A stretch of DNA of 64,000 bases. Origin: Lachnospiraceae bacterium. GTDB lineage: Bacteria > Bacillota > Clostridia > Lachnospirales > Lachnospiraceae. The translations under genes were made by a program, and so were the position numbers. The stretch covers positions 26,344-90,343 of the forward strand of contig JAGBEO010000029.1 of assembly GCA_017936885.1 (NCBI GenBank), written 5' to 3'. Below, piece after piece: positions 17,479 through 25,201 of the stretch. Position 1 is the first letter of the stretch. Each line of letters starts with the position of its first letter. Under the pieces are notes generated by a model. That model saw only the letters and a program-made list of their open reading frames with translations. It was not told the origin of the DNA and searched no databases.

Positions 17479-18207
17479 TTATTTTCCGCAATATACTTTT
17501 ATAGCTTCATAGATAAATTCCGCAGTTCCTTCACCGCCCATCTTATCAATGTTTTCTGTGAACTCTCCACCAGCAGCATATGCAGCCCCAAGTCCGCGAA
17601 GAATATCATTTGAACAAGTATACATATTCTCTGTAATAAAGTCCTGCACTTTCTTTACCTGAGCCTGAACCTCCTCAGAGGCAGGATCCATCTCCTTCAT
17701 GGTTCCAAACTCCTCAAAGTATTTCATGAAATCGTTCATAAGACCGGCTTCATACTCCTTAGTCCAGTTCTTACTCTTTTCCGCAAATTCCTTATATTCA
17801 GAAGTTTGTCCCCACTGCTCTTTAGCCTTTTTTGAATATTCATCAAGCTTACTTGAATCGAATGCTGTAAAATTCAAATATCTCACTCCTCTCTTTTTTA
17901 GATACTTGCACATCGTAAGCAGGTTCTCAATATGTTCTTTCTTAAGCTCCAATAGCTCTATCTGCTGTTCCAGTGCCTTCGTCTTGTTAAAGTCTGATCT
18001 GTTTACAATATCTTCTATATCCTTAAGCGGAAACTCAAGCTCCCTAAACAGTAAAATCTGTTGCAATTTTTCCAGAGCTGCATCGTCATACAGTCTGTAC
18101 CCGGACTCCGTATACTCTGCCGGCTTCAAAAGTCCTATTTTATCATAATACTGCAAGGTGCGTATACTCACTCCTGTCAGCTTACTTACTTCATTTACTG
18201 TCATCAT
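17479..18207 (-). CDS. MerR-family regulator with TipA-type ligand domain
   Basis: Residues about 1-70 are a MerR winged helix (MTVNEVSKLTGVSIRTLQYY, then GYRLYDDAALEKLQQI). A coiled-coil dimer helix covers about 75-120 and a TipAS-like all-helical C-domain follows, with EYEAGLMNDFMKYF and CSNDILRGLGAAY. Such regulators bind small drugs or other ligands and activate promoters with long spacers. ATG 18207 lies 9 bases after AAGGAG and is preferred over GTG 18225. The gene has its own classical 19-base-spacer promoter directly upstream, so it is probably autoregulated. No drug exporter lies next to it, so its regulon is unclear. Confidence 0.87.
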   Translation of the reverse strand: MMTVNEVSKLTGVSIRTLQYYDKIGLLKPAEYTESGYRLYDDAALEKLQQILLFRELEFPLKDIEDIVNRSDFNKTKALEQQIELLELKKEHIENLLTMCKYLKKRGVRYLNFTAFDSSKLDEYSKKAKEQWGQTSEYKEFAEKSKNWTKEYEAGLMNDFMKYFEEFGTMKEMDPASEEVQAQVKKVQDFITENMYTCSNDILRGLGAAYAAGGEFTENIDKMGGEGTAEFIYEAIKVYCGK

Positions 18208-18235
18208 GGCTTTCATCTCCTTCACGTGTAACTAT

Positions 18236-18266
18236 ACCATAAACTATTACGTAACGTAGGAGTCAA
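18236..18266 (-). promoter_or_regulatory. MerR-type promoter with 19-base spacer
   Basis: On the minus strand TTGACT (18261-18266) and TATGGT (18236-18241) are separated by exactly 19 bases containing the near-palindrome CTACGTTACGTA. Over-long spacers of 19 bases with an internal palindrome are the signature of MerR-activated promoters. Confidence 0.85.
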
Positions 18267-18276
18267 CACCTTTTTT

Positions 18277-18311
18277 CAAAAAAGTTTGAGCCAGGGCATT
18301 CGCCTTGGCTC
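18277..18311 (-). terminator. Intrinsic terminator (element hairpin 2)
   Basis: Arms GAGCCAGGGC (18288-18297) and GCCTTGGCTC (18302-18311) pair around ATTC with one G-U. The A-run at 18278-18283 gives the T-run on the minus strand. It ends transcription of the 52-codon gene. It shares its GAGCCAGG/TTGGCTC core with the hairpin at 17443-17473. Confidence 0.75.
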
Positions 18312-18335
18312 GTAAACTGCATTTTATATATTTAA

Positions 18336-18494
18336 TTAGTCCATCCTTGATTCAGCCTGCTTTCTCATAGAATCTCTAAACTTATCAAATATTTTCTTTT
18401 CTTCTTCGGTAAGCTTAATACCTTCTTTGACTTTCACATCATGATGTATAAATGTAATTTTTCCTTCGATTTCCTTTGGTATCCACGGAATCAT
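18336..18494 (-). CDS. 52-residue hypothetical protein
   Basis: ATG 18492-18494 is preceded by GGAGAG with good spacing. The product starts MIPWIPKEIEGKITFIHH and ends in a charged helix KIFDKFRDSMRKQAESRMD. No family is recognised. A competing overlapping frame exists (18439-18645) but has no ribosome site and overlaps the next gene, so this one is preferred. It lies between the right element end genes and the MerR promoter and has its own terminator. Confidence 0.55.
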   Translation of the reverse strand: MIPWIPKEIEGKITFIHHDVKVKEGIKLTEEEKKIFDKFRDSMRKQAESRMD

Positions 18495-18580
18495 ATGCTC
18501 TCTCCATACTGTGAATAGGGTACTTATCCCTCTTATAATCTGTGTTCATTATATCATTGACTTTCGGTGGAATCACCAAT

Positions 18581-18883
18581 TTAAGAATATTGCTGAACGA
18601 ACTGTTCAAAGATTGGATTTTTGGTGTGAAGCTTGTAGTCATCATGACAGATAATCTCTAATACTGCATCCAAAACTGATGCCGTTGTTGTCTGCTCATG
18701 GTATTCATGCTCCTTCTTGTACTTATGCATCAATCTGACATATTTAAACTTATGGTCTATAAGCGGCATTATCACCCAATAATGACCAGTGTTCTTTGAC
18801 TGTACCTCATACATCACAGGGTTCTCCGTTATAATATTGAAGTACGGATTACCTAGCATCTCCTTATCCTTAGCTGTAAACAT
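18581..18883 (-). CDS. 100-residue hypothetical protein near the element right end
   Basis: The protein reads as a compact soluble domain with NPYFNIITENPVMYEVQSKN, then a strand GHYWVIMPL and a helical tail with DAVLEIICHDDYKLH. I do not recognise it. An AAGGAAGG stretch precedes ATG 18883. The gene is the outermost one on this side; only about 120 bases separate it from the junction with the broken pilin gene. Being the closest gene to the end, it may play a role in element biology, but nothing in the sequence proves this. Confidence 0.55.
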   Translation of the reverse strand: MFTAKDKEMLGNPYFNIITENPVMYEVQSKNTGHYWVIMPLIDHKFKYVRLMHKYKKEHEYHEQTTTASVLDAVLEIICHDDYKLHTKNPIFEQFVQQYS

Positions 18884-18958
18884 CCATCCTTACCTTCCTT
18901 TCATAAAACCAGACCAAATATTACAAACACTTATCTTTACTCCCTCATAAAGAATCCT

Positions 18959-19102
18959 TTAATTTCCACATAAAACATACCTGTGTTTTGCGTTAGGCTT
19001 TTCCACAATAATCAATATAATCTCCACGGTTCCCATTCCTTCTTCTTCCTGTAAGAATGTCTTAAAATTCTTCAGTTTTCCTCTTTCCTTTTTCATCTGC
19101 AT
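18959..19102 (-). pseudogene. Flp1-like type IVb pilin, cut by the element
   Basis: ATG 19102 has a perfect AGGAGG site. The product has a basic leader, then EEEGMGTVEIILIIV, the Flp prepilin motif: Gly at the cleavage site, Glu+5 and the start of the hydrophobic helix. After Val the frame should continue with more hydrophobic residues; instead it reads EKPNAKHRYVLCGN and stops. So the 5' half (about 33 codons) is host sequence and the last 14 codons come from the element. The leader and cleavage site remain, but the pilin helix is too short to anchor or assemble. It is the last gene of the tad operon in the window. Confidence 0.8.
18968..19006. other. Right junction of the element with the pilin gene
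   Basis: The change from pilin coding sequence to foreign sequence falls at about 19000-19006, next to the codons for Ile-Ile-Val. Just inside is ACATAAAACATA (18968-18979), a one-mismatch copy of the motif in the recombinase control region. The exact cut point and any target duplication cannot be set without the left end. Confidence 0.6.
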
Positions 19103-19307
19103 AGCTTTTTCCTCCTCTAAATTTGTATTTATTTGTCTTACCTGCTGCATCTGAATCTTTTCCTGTTTTCTTATTCAGAATTACAAAAAGCTGTATGAGA
19201 GAATGCTTACTCTTTGTATGCTTACGGTAAGAAAGATTTGCTCGCGAACCGCAGAGCCTTCCGGCAAAGAACTCATTGATGCAAACCTTAACAATGTTTG
19301 TCAAACA

Positions 19308-20762
19308 TTACATAAAAGAAAAATATGCCGGAATCATAATGATTACCATAACAATACATAACATCATCATCATCGGTAAGAGCAGCTTCGTGCCCGCTTC
19401 CTCGCCCAGCTTTTTAGCCAGACCTTTTCTTTCCGCGAAAGCATTATCCGCCTCCTGCCTCAGCATCTGCAACAGATCATTACTGCCTTTCCTGATATTT
19501 TGTGATAAAAGCGCACTGAGTTTCATATAGGACTGCACCTGACAACGCTTCCCGAAATGATCATATGCCTCTGTTTCCGATCTGCCGCTTTGCAGTTCAT
19601 AACAAATCATAATAATCTCTTCATATACATATCTTTTTCTCCTATTACTCTGTTTCTTATAATCTTCGCCCATTTTGAAAAAAGCATTTCTAATCGTCAT
19701 ACCCGCTCCCATATAGAGCGCAAGTTTATTGACAATTTCCGGATAATCCAACAAAAGTTCTTTCTTCCTCCGTTCCAGCTTCTGGTCCAGATCTTTATCA
19801 CGCCCCCAATACATAACTCCTGCGGTAAGCACTATCAACAATAAGAAATATCCGCTGCTGTCTGCTATGATCTCCTGCCAGACAATAGGTTTTTCTCCCA
19901 CATTCTCAGGAAGTACCATATTTTCTCCATGCTTTGTCTTCTCCGCCTGTACGTGCATAAGTTCCTCCACCTGTTGGCGCAACAGTTCTCTGTCAGTGTA
20001 TATAACTGGGTTGACTTTCACATATAACTGATAATCCCACGACCACTGCTCATAACTAAAATGTGCCGTCAGGGTAACGATGTCACCTTCTGCCAATTCC
20101 TTATTGTTCACTGCCCCATCTGTATTAATAAGAGCATAGCTGCTGCTCTCCCAGGCAATCTCAAAAGGGTATCCCTCCAGACTTGTAACCAAGTCCAAAT
20201 CCTGTCGTACATCCTCCAAGCTCTCATTATTTCCCCGAATAATATCTGCCAAAATTACAGTTGCTTTCTCATACAGTACTTCGGCCTCTTCCTCTGTGTA
20301 CTTGCGCTCCTCTACCAGATATTCAAAGATTTCTTCCTCTTCTCCTTCAATCCGTGCGGACAGTTCTACCGGTACTTCACCCAAGCCATATGAATTTCTC
20401 CCTATATAATTACCATCCGTCAGTAAGGGATGACTATGTGCACTGATCCATGCACCCAGACAGAGCAAAACCCCTAAGAAGACTACTGTAAGTATCAGAC
20501 TGTACTGTGACAGATAATGGTCTCTGACCTGTTTGCTTACCGCAATGGAAGGCTGCAGTATTTTCAGCTTCTCTCCTAACTGCCGCCTGTACAAGTCGCT
20601 TTTCCAATTGCGCTTACCGCCTCTTATCCTTCGCTGCAGATTCTGTTTCTTACATAATATGTAAGATGCCGTCTTTCGAAAAAAGCCTTTTTCTTCTTCC
20701 TTCCGTGACAAGACAAATAATATAAAATATGCTGCTAATATAGCTGTATATAAATAGATCAT
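19308..20762 (-). CDS. tadC: TadC-like pilus inner-membrane protein with large insertion
   Basis: The C-terminal 165 residues are a type II secretion F domain (YPEIVNKLALYMGAGMTIRNAF, then a long helix and a final membrane span MMMMLCIVMVIIMIPAYF). TadC sits in the inner membrane and pairs with TadB beneath the pilus. Typical TadC is about 300 residues; this one has 484. The excess is a region between membrane spans at about 85-105 and 300-318, rich in acidic residues and probably outside the membrane. It follows tadB after 17 bases. A 200-base gap separates it from the pilin gene, which has its own ribosome site. Confidence 0.85.
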   Translation of the reverse strand: MIYLYTAILAAYFILFVLSRKEEEKGFFRKTASYILCKKQNLQRRIRGGKRNWKSDLYRRQLGEKLKILQPSIAVSKQVRDHYLSQYSLILTVVFLGVLLCLGAWISAHSHPLLTDGNYIGRNSYGLGEVPVELSARIEGEEEEIFEYLVEERKYTEEEAEVLYEKATVILADIIRGNNESLEDVRQDLDLVTSLEGYPFEIAWESSSYALINTDGAVNNKELAEGDIVTLTAHFSYEQWSWDYQLYVKVNPVIYTDRELLRQQVEELMHVQAEKTKHGENMVLPENVGEKPIVWQEIIADSSGYFLLLIVLTAGVMYWGRDKDLDQKLERRKKELLLDYPEIVNKLALYMGAGMTIRNAFFKMGEDYKKQSNRRKRYVYEEIIMICYELQSGRSETEAYDHFGKRCQVQSYMKLSALLSQNIRKGSNDLLQMLRQEADNAFAERKGLAKKLGEEAGTKLLLPMMMMLCIVMVIIMIPAYFSFM

Positions 20763-20779
20763 TTATCCTCCATTCTCTT

Positions 20780-21538
20780 TCAGACCTCAATATTCACAAT
20801 CCGTTTAGACAGCAGATAGGCTGCACCGTAAAATCCCAGACAAACAGTCATGATTATAATTCCGATCAAATTGTGGTACAGCACATCGAAGAATCCCTTA
20901 GAAGTAGTACCCACATAGAAGATAATTAAAAAAGGCACCATGTTCATGATTTTCTGCTCCATCTTCCTGGCACTGAGCATCAACTGGATTTCTTTATCCG
21001 TCTCTGTCTTCTGTTCAATGACTGCCGCTGTCTTCGCCAAAATATCGGTCATATTGCCGCCGCTTCTCTTCGCAATCATAAAAACATCCGCAAATTGCAT
21101 AATATCCGGCTGGTGACTTCTCTGCCCCATGCTGTAAAGCAATTTTTCAAGCACTGCATTATTCTCCAGTCCTGCTATTATATGCCGTACTTCCTGACAA
21201 ATCGGACTATCCGCACCATATAGCATCTCTATATCCCGATAAGATTCCCGGAATGCATTTTCCACGGAATATCCTGCTTTTAAATTGGCTGATACGGACA
21301 GAATCAGATCCTTGAACTGCACACTTAACTCCTGCCCTCTCTTTTTAGCCAGTTCCTTCTTCTTTTCCCGCAAGAACAGAATCATAACCGGAAACAGGCA
21401 CAAAAATGCAATCCAGGATTGATAGAAGAAATATCCGATCATTGCTATCAGAGCAATTCCCTCCAAAAAATAGAGAATCCCCTCTTTTATGCCGAAATGA
21501 TACTCAGCATAATCCGGCAGACTGTAGTTTTTCGACAT
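20780..21538 (-). CDS. tadB: TadB-like pilus inner-membrane protein
   Basis: The 252-residue protein has membrane spans near residues 20-55, a T2SSF domain with FKDLILSVSANLKAGYSVENAF and FADVFMIAKRSGGNMTDIL, and two C-terminal spans. With TadC it forms the membrane platform that the TadA ATPase drives. The start lies 35 bases inside the end of tadA, with GGGGAG before ATG 21538, so translation is coupled. Length is normal for the cytoplasmic-domain core of TadB. Confidence 0.88.
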   Translation of the reverse strand: MSKNYSLPDYAEYHFGIKEGILYFLEGIALIAMIGYFFYQSWIAFLCLFPVMILFLREKKKELAKKRGQELSVQFKDLILSVSANLKAGYSVENAFRESYRDIEMLYGADSPICQEVRHIIAGLENNAVLEKLLYSMGQRSHQPDIMQFADVFMIAKRSGGNMTDILAKTAAVIEQKTETDKEIQLMLSARKMEQKIMNMVPFLIIFYVGTTSKGFFDVLYHNLIGIIIMTVCLGFYGAAYLLSKRIVNIEV

Positions 21539-22724
21539 ACGATAACTCCCCTTTCTTCTGCAAGCTCCCTAAAATCCTGCCATCCGAGTCTACTCCCGTC
21601 TCTGTAAAGTAATACAGTGGTTTTAATACGATTTCTCCCTCCATATACCCTATCACTTCCGCAATCTCCAACACTTTTCTGGATTTGTCCCGAAGTCTCC
21701 CTAAGTGGATGATGATATCAATACCGGAAGCAATCTGCTGTTTGATTGCGTTAAGCGGTATTTCTATCCCCATCAGAATCATATTTTCCAGGCGGCTCAG
21801 CATATCCTTGGAGCTGTTAGCATGCCCCGTAGACATGGAGCCGTCGTGACCGGTGTTTAAACACTGCATCATATCGAATGCTTCCCCGCCCCGTACTTCA
21901 CCCACAATAATCCGGTCCGGGCGCATACGCAAAGATGTTTTAATCAGATCTCTGATCGTTATCTCCTGACAGCCTTCCACATTTACATTCCTCGTCTCCA
22001 TCCGCACCAGATTAGGAATGTTTCGAATCTGTAATTCCGCACTGTCTTCTATGGTAATAATTCTCTCTTCCGCCGGAATATAATTAGACAGAGCATTTAA
22101 GAATGTGGTCTTGCCGGAACCGGTGCCGCCGCTGATAAAGATGTTATATTTCGCCTGCACCAGCTTTTGCAGCCATACACATACCTCTGATGTAACGGAA
22201 CCGTATGAAATCAAATCCTCCATTGTAATCGGATTGTCCGGGAATCGCCTGATCGTCACGATCGGTCCGTTGAGGGCCACCGGATTAAGCACCACATTCA
22301 CGCGGGCACCATTGCTAAGTCTTGCATCTACGATTGGCGAGGCTTCATTTACCACTCTGTTGCAGTCCGCTACAATCTGCTGAATCACATTGTGCAGCTT
22401 CTCTTCGCTGTCGAACTGCAAATCACTCTGATAAAGCCTGCCGTCCTTTTCAATAAAAATATTGTGGGGCCCGTTAATCATAATCTCCGTAATACGGGGC
22501 TCGTCCACCAATTCCTGCAGAACATCCAGCTTTCGGATGGCATGAAACAGTTCTCTGCGAAGCTTTGCCTTATCTGATAACGTAAGCGGCATTTCCCTGC
22601 TTTCCCGAAGCATGATTTCATCAATCAGATCCTGTATCTCCTCGTCTGAATGTTCCCGGGAATAATCAATGCTCTCTGCCAGTTTTTCCTGTAATTTTCT
22701 TTTAAAGTCCTCTCTATTTTCCAT
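21504..22724 (-). CDS. tadA: TadA/CpaF pilus assembly ATPase
   Basis: The 406-residue hexameric secretion ATPase has an N-terminal domain to about 160 with ITEIMINGPHNIFIE, then GGTGSGKTTFLNA (Walker A, 199-211), the Asp box TIEDSAEL, MRPDRIIVGEVRGGEA (Walker B region) and STGHANS (His box). It powers extension and perhaps retraction of Flp pili. It overlaps the CpaE-like gene by 11 bases. All catalytic motifs are intact, so the operon was functional apart from the broken pilin. Confidence 0.93.
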   Translation of the reverse strand: MENREDFKRKLQEKLAESIDYSREHSDEEIQDLIDEIMLRESREMPLTLSDKAKLRRELFHAIRKLDVLQELVDEPRITEIMINGPHNIFIEKDGRLYQSDLQFDSEEKLHNVIQQIVADCNRVVNEASPIVDARLSNGARVNVVLNPVALNGPIVTIRRFPDNPITMEDLISYGSVTSEVCVWLQKLVQAKYNIFISGGTGSGKTTFLNALSNYIPAEERIITIEDSAELQIRNIPNLVRMETRNVNVEGCQEITIRDLIKTSLRMRPDRIIVGEVRGGEAFDMMQCLNTGHDGSMSTGHANSSKDMLSRLENMILMGIEIPLNAIKQQIASGIDIIIHLGRLRDKSRKVLEIAEVIGYMEGEIVLKPLYYFTETGVDSDGRILGSLQKKGELSYVEKLQSAGLC

Positions 22725-23727
22725 AGATATCCTCTTCCATAATAGACTTCACATATTCAGCCAGTTCTCCATGTGTCATCAGCTCTAAATCCGGCGGAAG
22801 TTTTTGAAATACCGGGAATCTGCACTTTACAGTCTTCTCTGCGATCTCTTCCAGTTCATTAAACTTTAGTACCTGTTCATATTGATTGATCTTAGCCTCC
22901 GCAAAGCTGTCTTCCTTGGTAATGGTGTAGATTTTATAACACTGCCTTAGGAGATCAAACAGCCCGTCCATCCCATCATCCAGATCCAGAATGATGTATT
23001 CATACTGTCCCATTGCGGCGATTTCCCTGCACAGCTCTGCCCACTGTCTGCCGCTTACCTCCCTAAGTCCCAGAGGCGACTGTATGGGAGGAATATAGTC
23101 TAACCCGTTTATATTCTGCAAAATTGACGGCAGCCGCATGGCTAACTTCTCCTTCGCGCACTGGAAATAATACATGACATCCATCATATCCGCCGAAAAT
23201 TCCCGCCGGAGCAATTGCCCCAGCCCGGAATAGTATTCAAAGTTGAGATAGAGCACTTTATGCTTCTTCGCTAACATTTGTCCCAGCGTCAATGCAAAAG
23301 AAGTCTGCAAACACCTTTTAACGGGGGAATACATTCCGATCAGCTTTACTTCCCAGTTCGCTGTCCCCTCCTGTTTTGTCCAATCCATCAAATCTTCTAC
23401 CGAAATGAAAATTCTCTGCAATATCTGATCCGGACTCTGATACTTGCTGATATAACACAAATCCTCCCTTTCCTGCTTCTCATTCTCCTGCAGGACAAAC
23501 ATCTGCATCACTTTTTGTTTTACATATTCTTCTTTTAGAAGTCTTAATGCACTTTCCGCAATCAGAAGAATCTCTATTTCCTCCCGCTCTGCCAGCTTCT
23601 GCAATTTCTCCACCTCGGTAAACAGATGAAGCGCATAGGGAAATCGTCCTTTTTCCAGTACATACTCTGCCAGACGGAATGCATATGCTTCCTCCGTATC
23701 GCAGATCGCCATAATCTTTTGTTTCAA
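22714..23727 (-). CDS. CpaE/TadZ-like pilus localisation protein
   Basis: The 337-residue protein has a receiver-like N-terminal domain to about 110, then a SIMIBI ATPase-like domain with LGQMLAKKHKVLYLNFEYYSGL and YEYIILDLDDGMDGL. The usual deviant Walker A Lys is replaced by YSPVKRCLQTSFALTLG, so nucleotide binding may be weak. TadZ proteins position the pilus machine at the pole. The start overlaps the peptidase stop by four bases. Confidence 0.8.
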   Translation of the reverse strand: MKQKIMAICDTEEAYAFRLAEYVLEKGRFPYALHLFTEVEKLQKLAEREEIEILLIAESALRLLKEEYVKQKVMQMFVLQENEKQEREDLCYISKYQSPDQILQRIFISVEDLMDWTKQEGTANWEVKLIGMYSPVKRCLQTSFALTLGQMLAKKHKVLYLNFEYYSGLGQLLRREFSADMMDVMYYFQCAKEKLAMRLPSILQNINGLDYIPPIQSPLGLREVSGRQWAELCREIAAMGQYEYIILDLDDGMDGLFDLLRQCYKIYTITKEDSFAEAKINQYEQVLKFNELEEIAEKTVKCRFPVFQKLPPDLELMTHGELAEYVKSIMEEDIYGK

Positions 23728-24251
23728 AGCAACCCTCCTACTTTCAGCACCGCGCTGAATAAGATCGGTACTGCAAAATGAATCTTATTGCGCCGGTACA
23801 TGTGATAATCCTGTATCAAATCCTCTCCGTACAATTTCCATTGCTTTGTAAGCATGACCTCCGATAAATAGGATAAAAAATACTGCATTCTCTCCCGCCC
23901 GTTATGCTCTGCCAATAGCTTAATAAGCGAAAAAACCGCACCGATCACAAAAGCTCCCGCCAAAATGACCATAGACTCTTTTACCGCATAAAAACTTCCG
24001 ATCATGATGAACAGCTTGACGTCACCGGCACCCAATGCACCGATTTTATATATGGGATATAAAAGCAGAAACGCCAGAAGCATAGAACCGATAGACTTCC
24101 ATAGATCTTTGTCCGTCCACAGACTGCCGGACAAGCCCAGAATAATTCCGAGAAGGATAAAACCATTCGGAATCCGGTCTGTTTTCAAATCTGCCAGTGC
24201 CGCAAGCAAAAGCAACAAAAGTAATAGTGATTGATAATAACTCAGTCCAAT
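23724..24251 (-). CDS. Prepilin peptidase (TadV/CpaA type) with non-ATG start
   Basis: The protein has the A24 peptidase motifs: AALADLKTDRIPN near the N-terminus with the first catalytic Asp, and GALGAGDVKLFIMIG with the second (GxGD). It cleaves Flp-type leaders at the membrane. No ATG or GTG exists in frame near the start. A perfect GGAGGTGG site at 24256-24263 lies six bases before ATT (24249-24251), with CTG two codons later and TTG at 24216-24218. The predicted N-terminal hydrophobic segment requires a start well before the TTG, so ATT or CTG is the likely start. It is the first gene of the tad operon. Confidence 0.82.
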   Translation of the reverse strand: MGLSYYQSLLLLLLLLAALADLKTDRIPNGFILLGIILGLSGSLWTDKDLWKSIGSMLLAFLLLYPIYKIGALGAGDVKLFIMIGSFYAVKESMVILAGAFVIGAVFSLIKLLAEHNGRERMQYFLSYLSEVMLTKQWKLYGEDLIQDYHMYRRNKIHFAVPILFSAVLKVGGLL

Positions 24252-24373
24252 AGAACCACCTCCGTATCATAAATAATATCGACTCAATGAAATAAATGGG
24301 ATGACTCTCCCGATGCCATGAAGCACTGAAATAAAGCAACGCTTTACAAAGAATTTCTTGAGTTGTGAGTTGA

Positions 24374-24402
24374 ATTATATACACATCTTTATGACTTGTC
24401 TA
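24374..24402 (-). promoter_or_regulatory. Sigma-A-type promoter of the tad operon
   Basis: On the minus strand TAGACA (24397-24402) and TATAAT (24374-24379) are separated by 17 bases. The leader to the peptidase start is about 115 bases. No other promoter was seen in the tad operon. Confidence 0.75.
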
Positions 24403-24438
24403 CCCATATTTTTGAAAAAAAGTTTTTTTGTGAAAAAT

Positions 24439-24711
24439 CTACAACATTTTAAAAAAATGTATACCGTAAAGCACGATAAGCCCCGGAAATCCAAGGAATC
24501 CGGATGTCAAAACAGTGAGCGGATTAATGCCTACCGCCATAGAAATATTCTGTGCCGCCAACAAATAATTCAGAAAATAAATCCCGACAGTACCCATGAC
24601 TGCCCTTAAAATAAAATTCACCAGCCACTCTACCTTTCTTCCCATTGCCCCGATCAATAGCACAATTACACAGACTCCCATGATCGCTGCCATTCCACCT
24701 ATATTTTCCAT
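24439..24711 (-). CDS. bofA: BofA-family pro-sigma-K processing regulator
   Basis: The 90-residue membrane protein has three hydrophobic stretches and the C-terminal signature NPLTVLTSGFLGFPGLIVLYG that defines BofA. In Bacillus BofA holds SpoIVFB inactive in the outer forespore membrane until the engulfed spore signals. Its presence supports a sporulating ancestry. A GGAGAGG site precedes ATG 24711. It is divergent from the yaaL-like gene, its usual neighbour in Firmicutes. Confidence 0.87.
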   Translation of the reverse strand: MENIGGMAAIMGVCVIVLLIGAMGRKVEWLVNFILRAVMGTVGIYFLNYLLAAQNISMAVGINPLTVLTSGFLGFPGLIVLYGIHFFKML

Positions 24712-24909
24712 CCCGTACCTCTCCTGTGCATATCTTATCTGCTTACATAATATGTTGAGTACTTTTCCAATATTACATGAATATTTATCGTAATTTTACC
24801 TATACTTTCTATAAGTGGAAATATTTTACATGAGAGATTACGGATATTAAAAGATAGGAAGCGTAAAAGGAGATTATCTCACAGCTGTAGAAAGGAATGG
24901 TTCTTTACT

Positions 24910-25200
24910 ATGAAAATTTTTTTCCATCAAAGCCCTTGTCTGCTGGCGGACAGTGACACCATCGTTGAGAGAAACAAAATGACAATAAGGGATGAACTTG
25001 CACAGACAAAACGTGCTTTGGAAAACGCTTATTCCGGCTTTGATAATGTAACCGACCCCGACTTGATCGATTGTTACATCTATGAGCTGAATGCTGTCAT
25101 GAAGCGGTATAAATATTTATTAGAACAGGCAGCAGAAATGGAACTGCTGCCTGAAGAAAAACATACAGAAGCGTATCGCACGCTGTCTCTGTTTTCATAA
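24910..25200 (+). CDS. YaaL-family (DUF2508) protein
   Basis: The 96-residue product contains AYSGFDNVTDPDLIDCYIYEL and KRYKYLLEQA, the conserved core of DUF2508. The function of YaaL is unknown; in Bacillus and many Clostridia it lies beside bofA and recR. The first 20 residues are not conserved, and ATG 24979 (MTIRDEL) is an alternative start, but AAGGA lies before ATG 24910. It converges on fliS with a one-base gap. Confidence 0.85.
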   Translation: MKIFFHQSPCLLADSDTIVERNKMTIRDELAQTKRALENAYSGFDNVTDPDLIDCYIYELNAVMKRYKYLLEQAAEMELLPEEKHTEAYRTLSLFS

Positions 25201-25201
25201 T

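Larger units (their letters stand above)
1..19004. mobile_element. Integrated accessory element, right end only; left end outside the window
   Basis: Everything left of about 19004 is accessory: restriction-modification, nuclease-like genes, XRE and MerR regulators, three tyrosine recombinases, a TnpC-like protein and a ParM-type pair. The right boundary is inferred because the Flp1-like pilin frame entering from 19102 is normal up to its hydrophobic segment and then changes to unrelated sequence at about 19000-19006. Genes to the right form an ordinary tad operon ending in this pilin. No matching pilin 3' half was seen in the window, so the left end must lie beyond base 1. The class (Tn554-like transposon, integrative element or larger island) is inferred from the recombinase set. 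Confidence 0.75.

Noticed and set aside
18439-18645. 68-codon minus-strand frame between the two small genes near the right end
   Set aside because: It has no ribosome site and overlaps both the 100-residue gene and the better supported 52-residue gene.
19062-19304. 80-codon frame upstream of the pilin
   Set aside because: It runs through the pilin leader and ribosome site in another frame and has basic, low-complexity sequence.
24046-24384. 112-codon minus-strand frame overlapping the prepilin peptidase start, with an ATG right where the ribosome site lies
   Set aside because: It is out of frame with the clearly conserved peptidase, has no protein features and covers the peptidase promoter. 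Its ATG tempted me as the peptidase start but is in the wrong frame.
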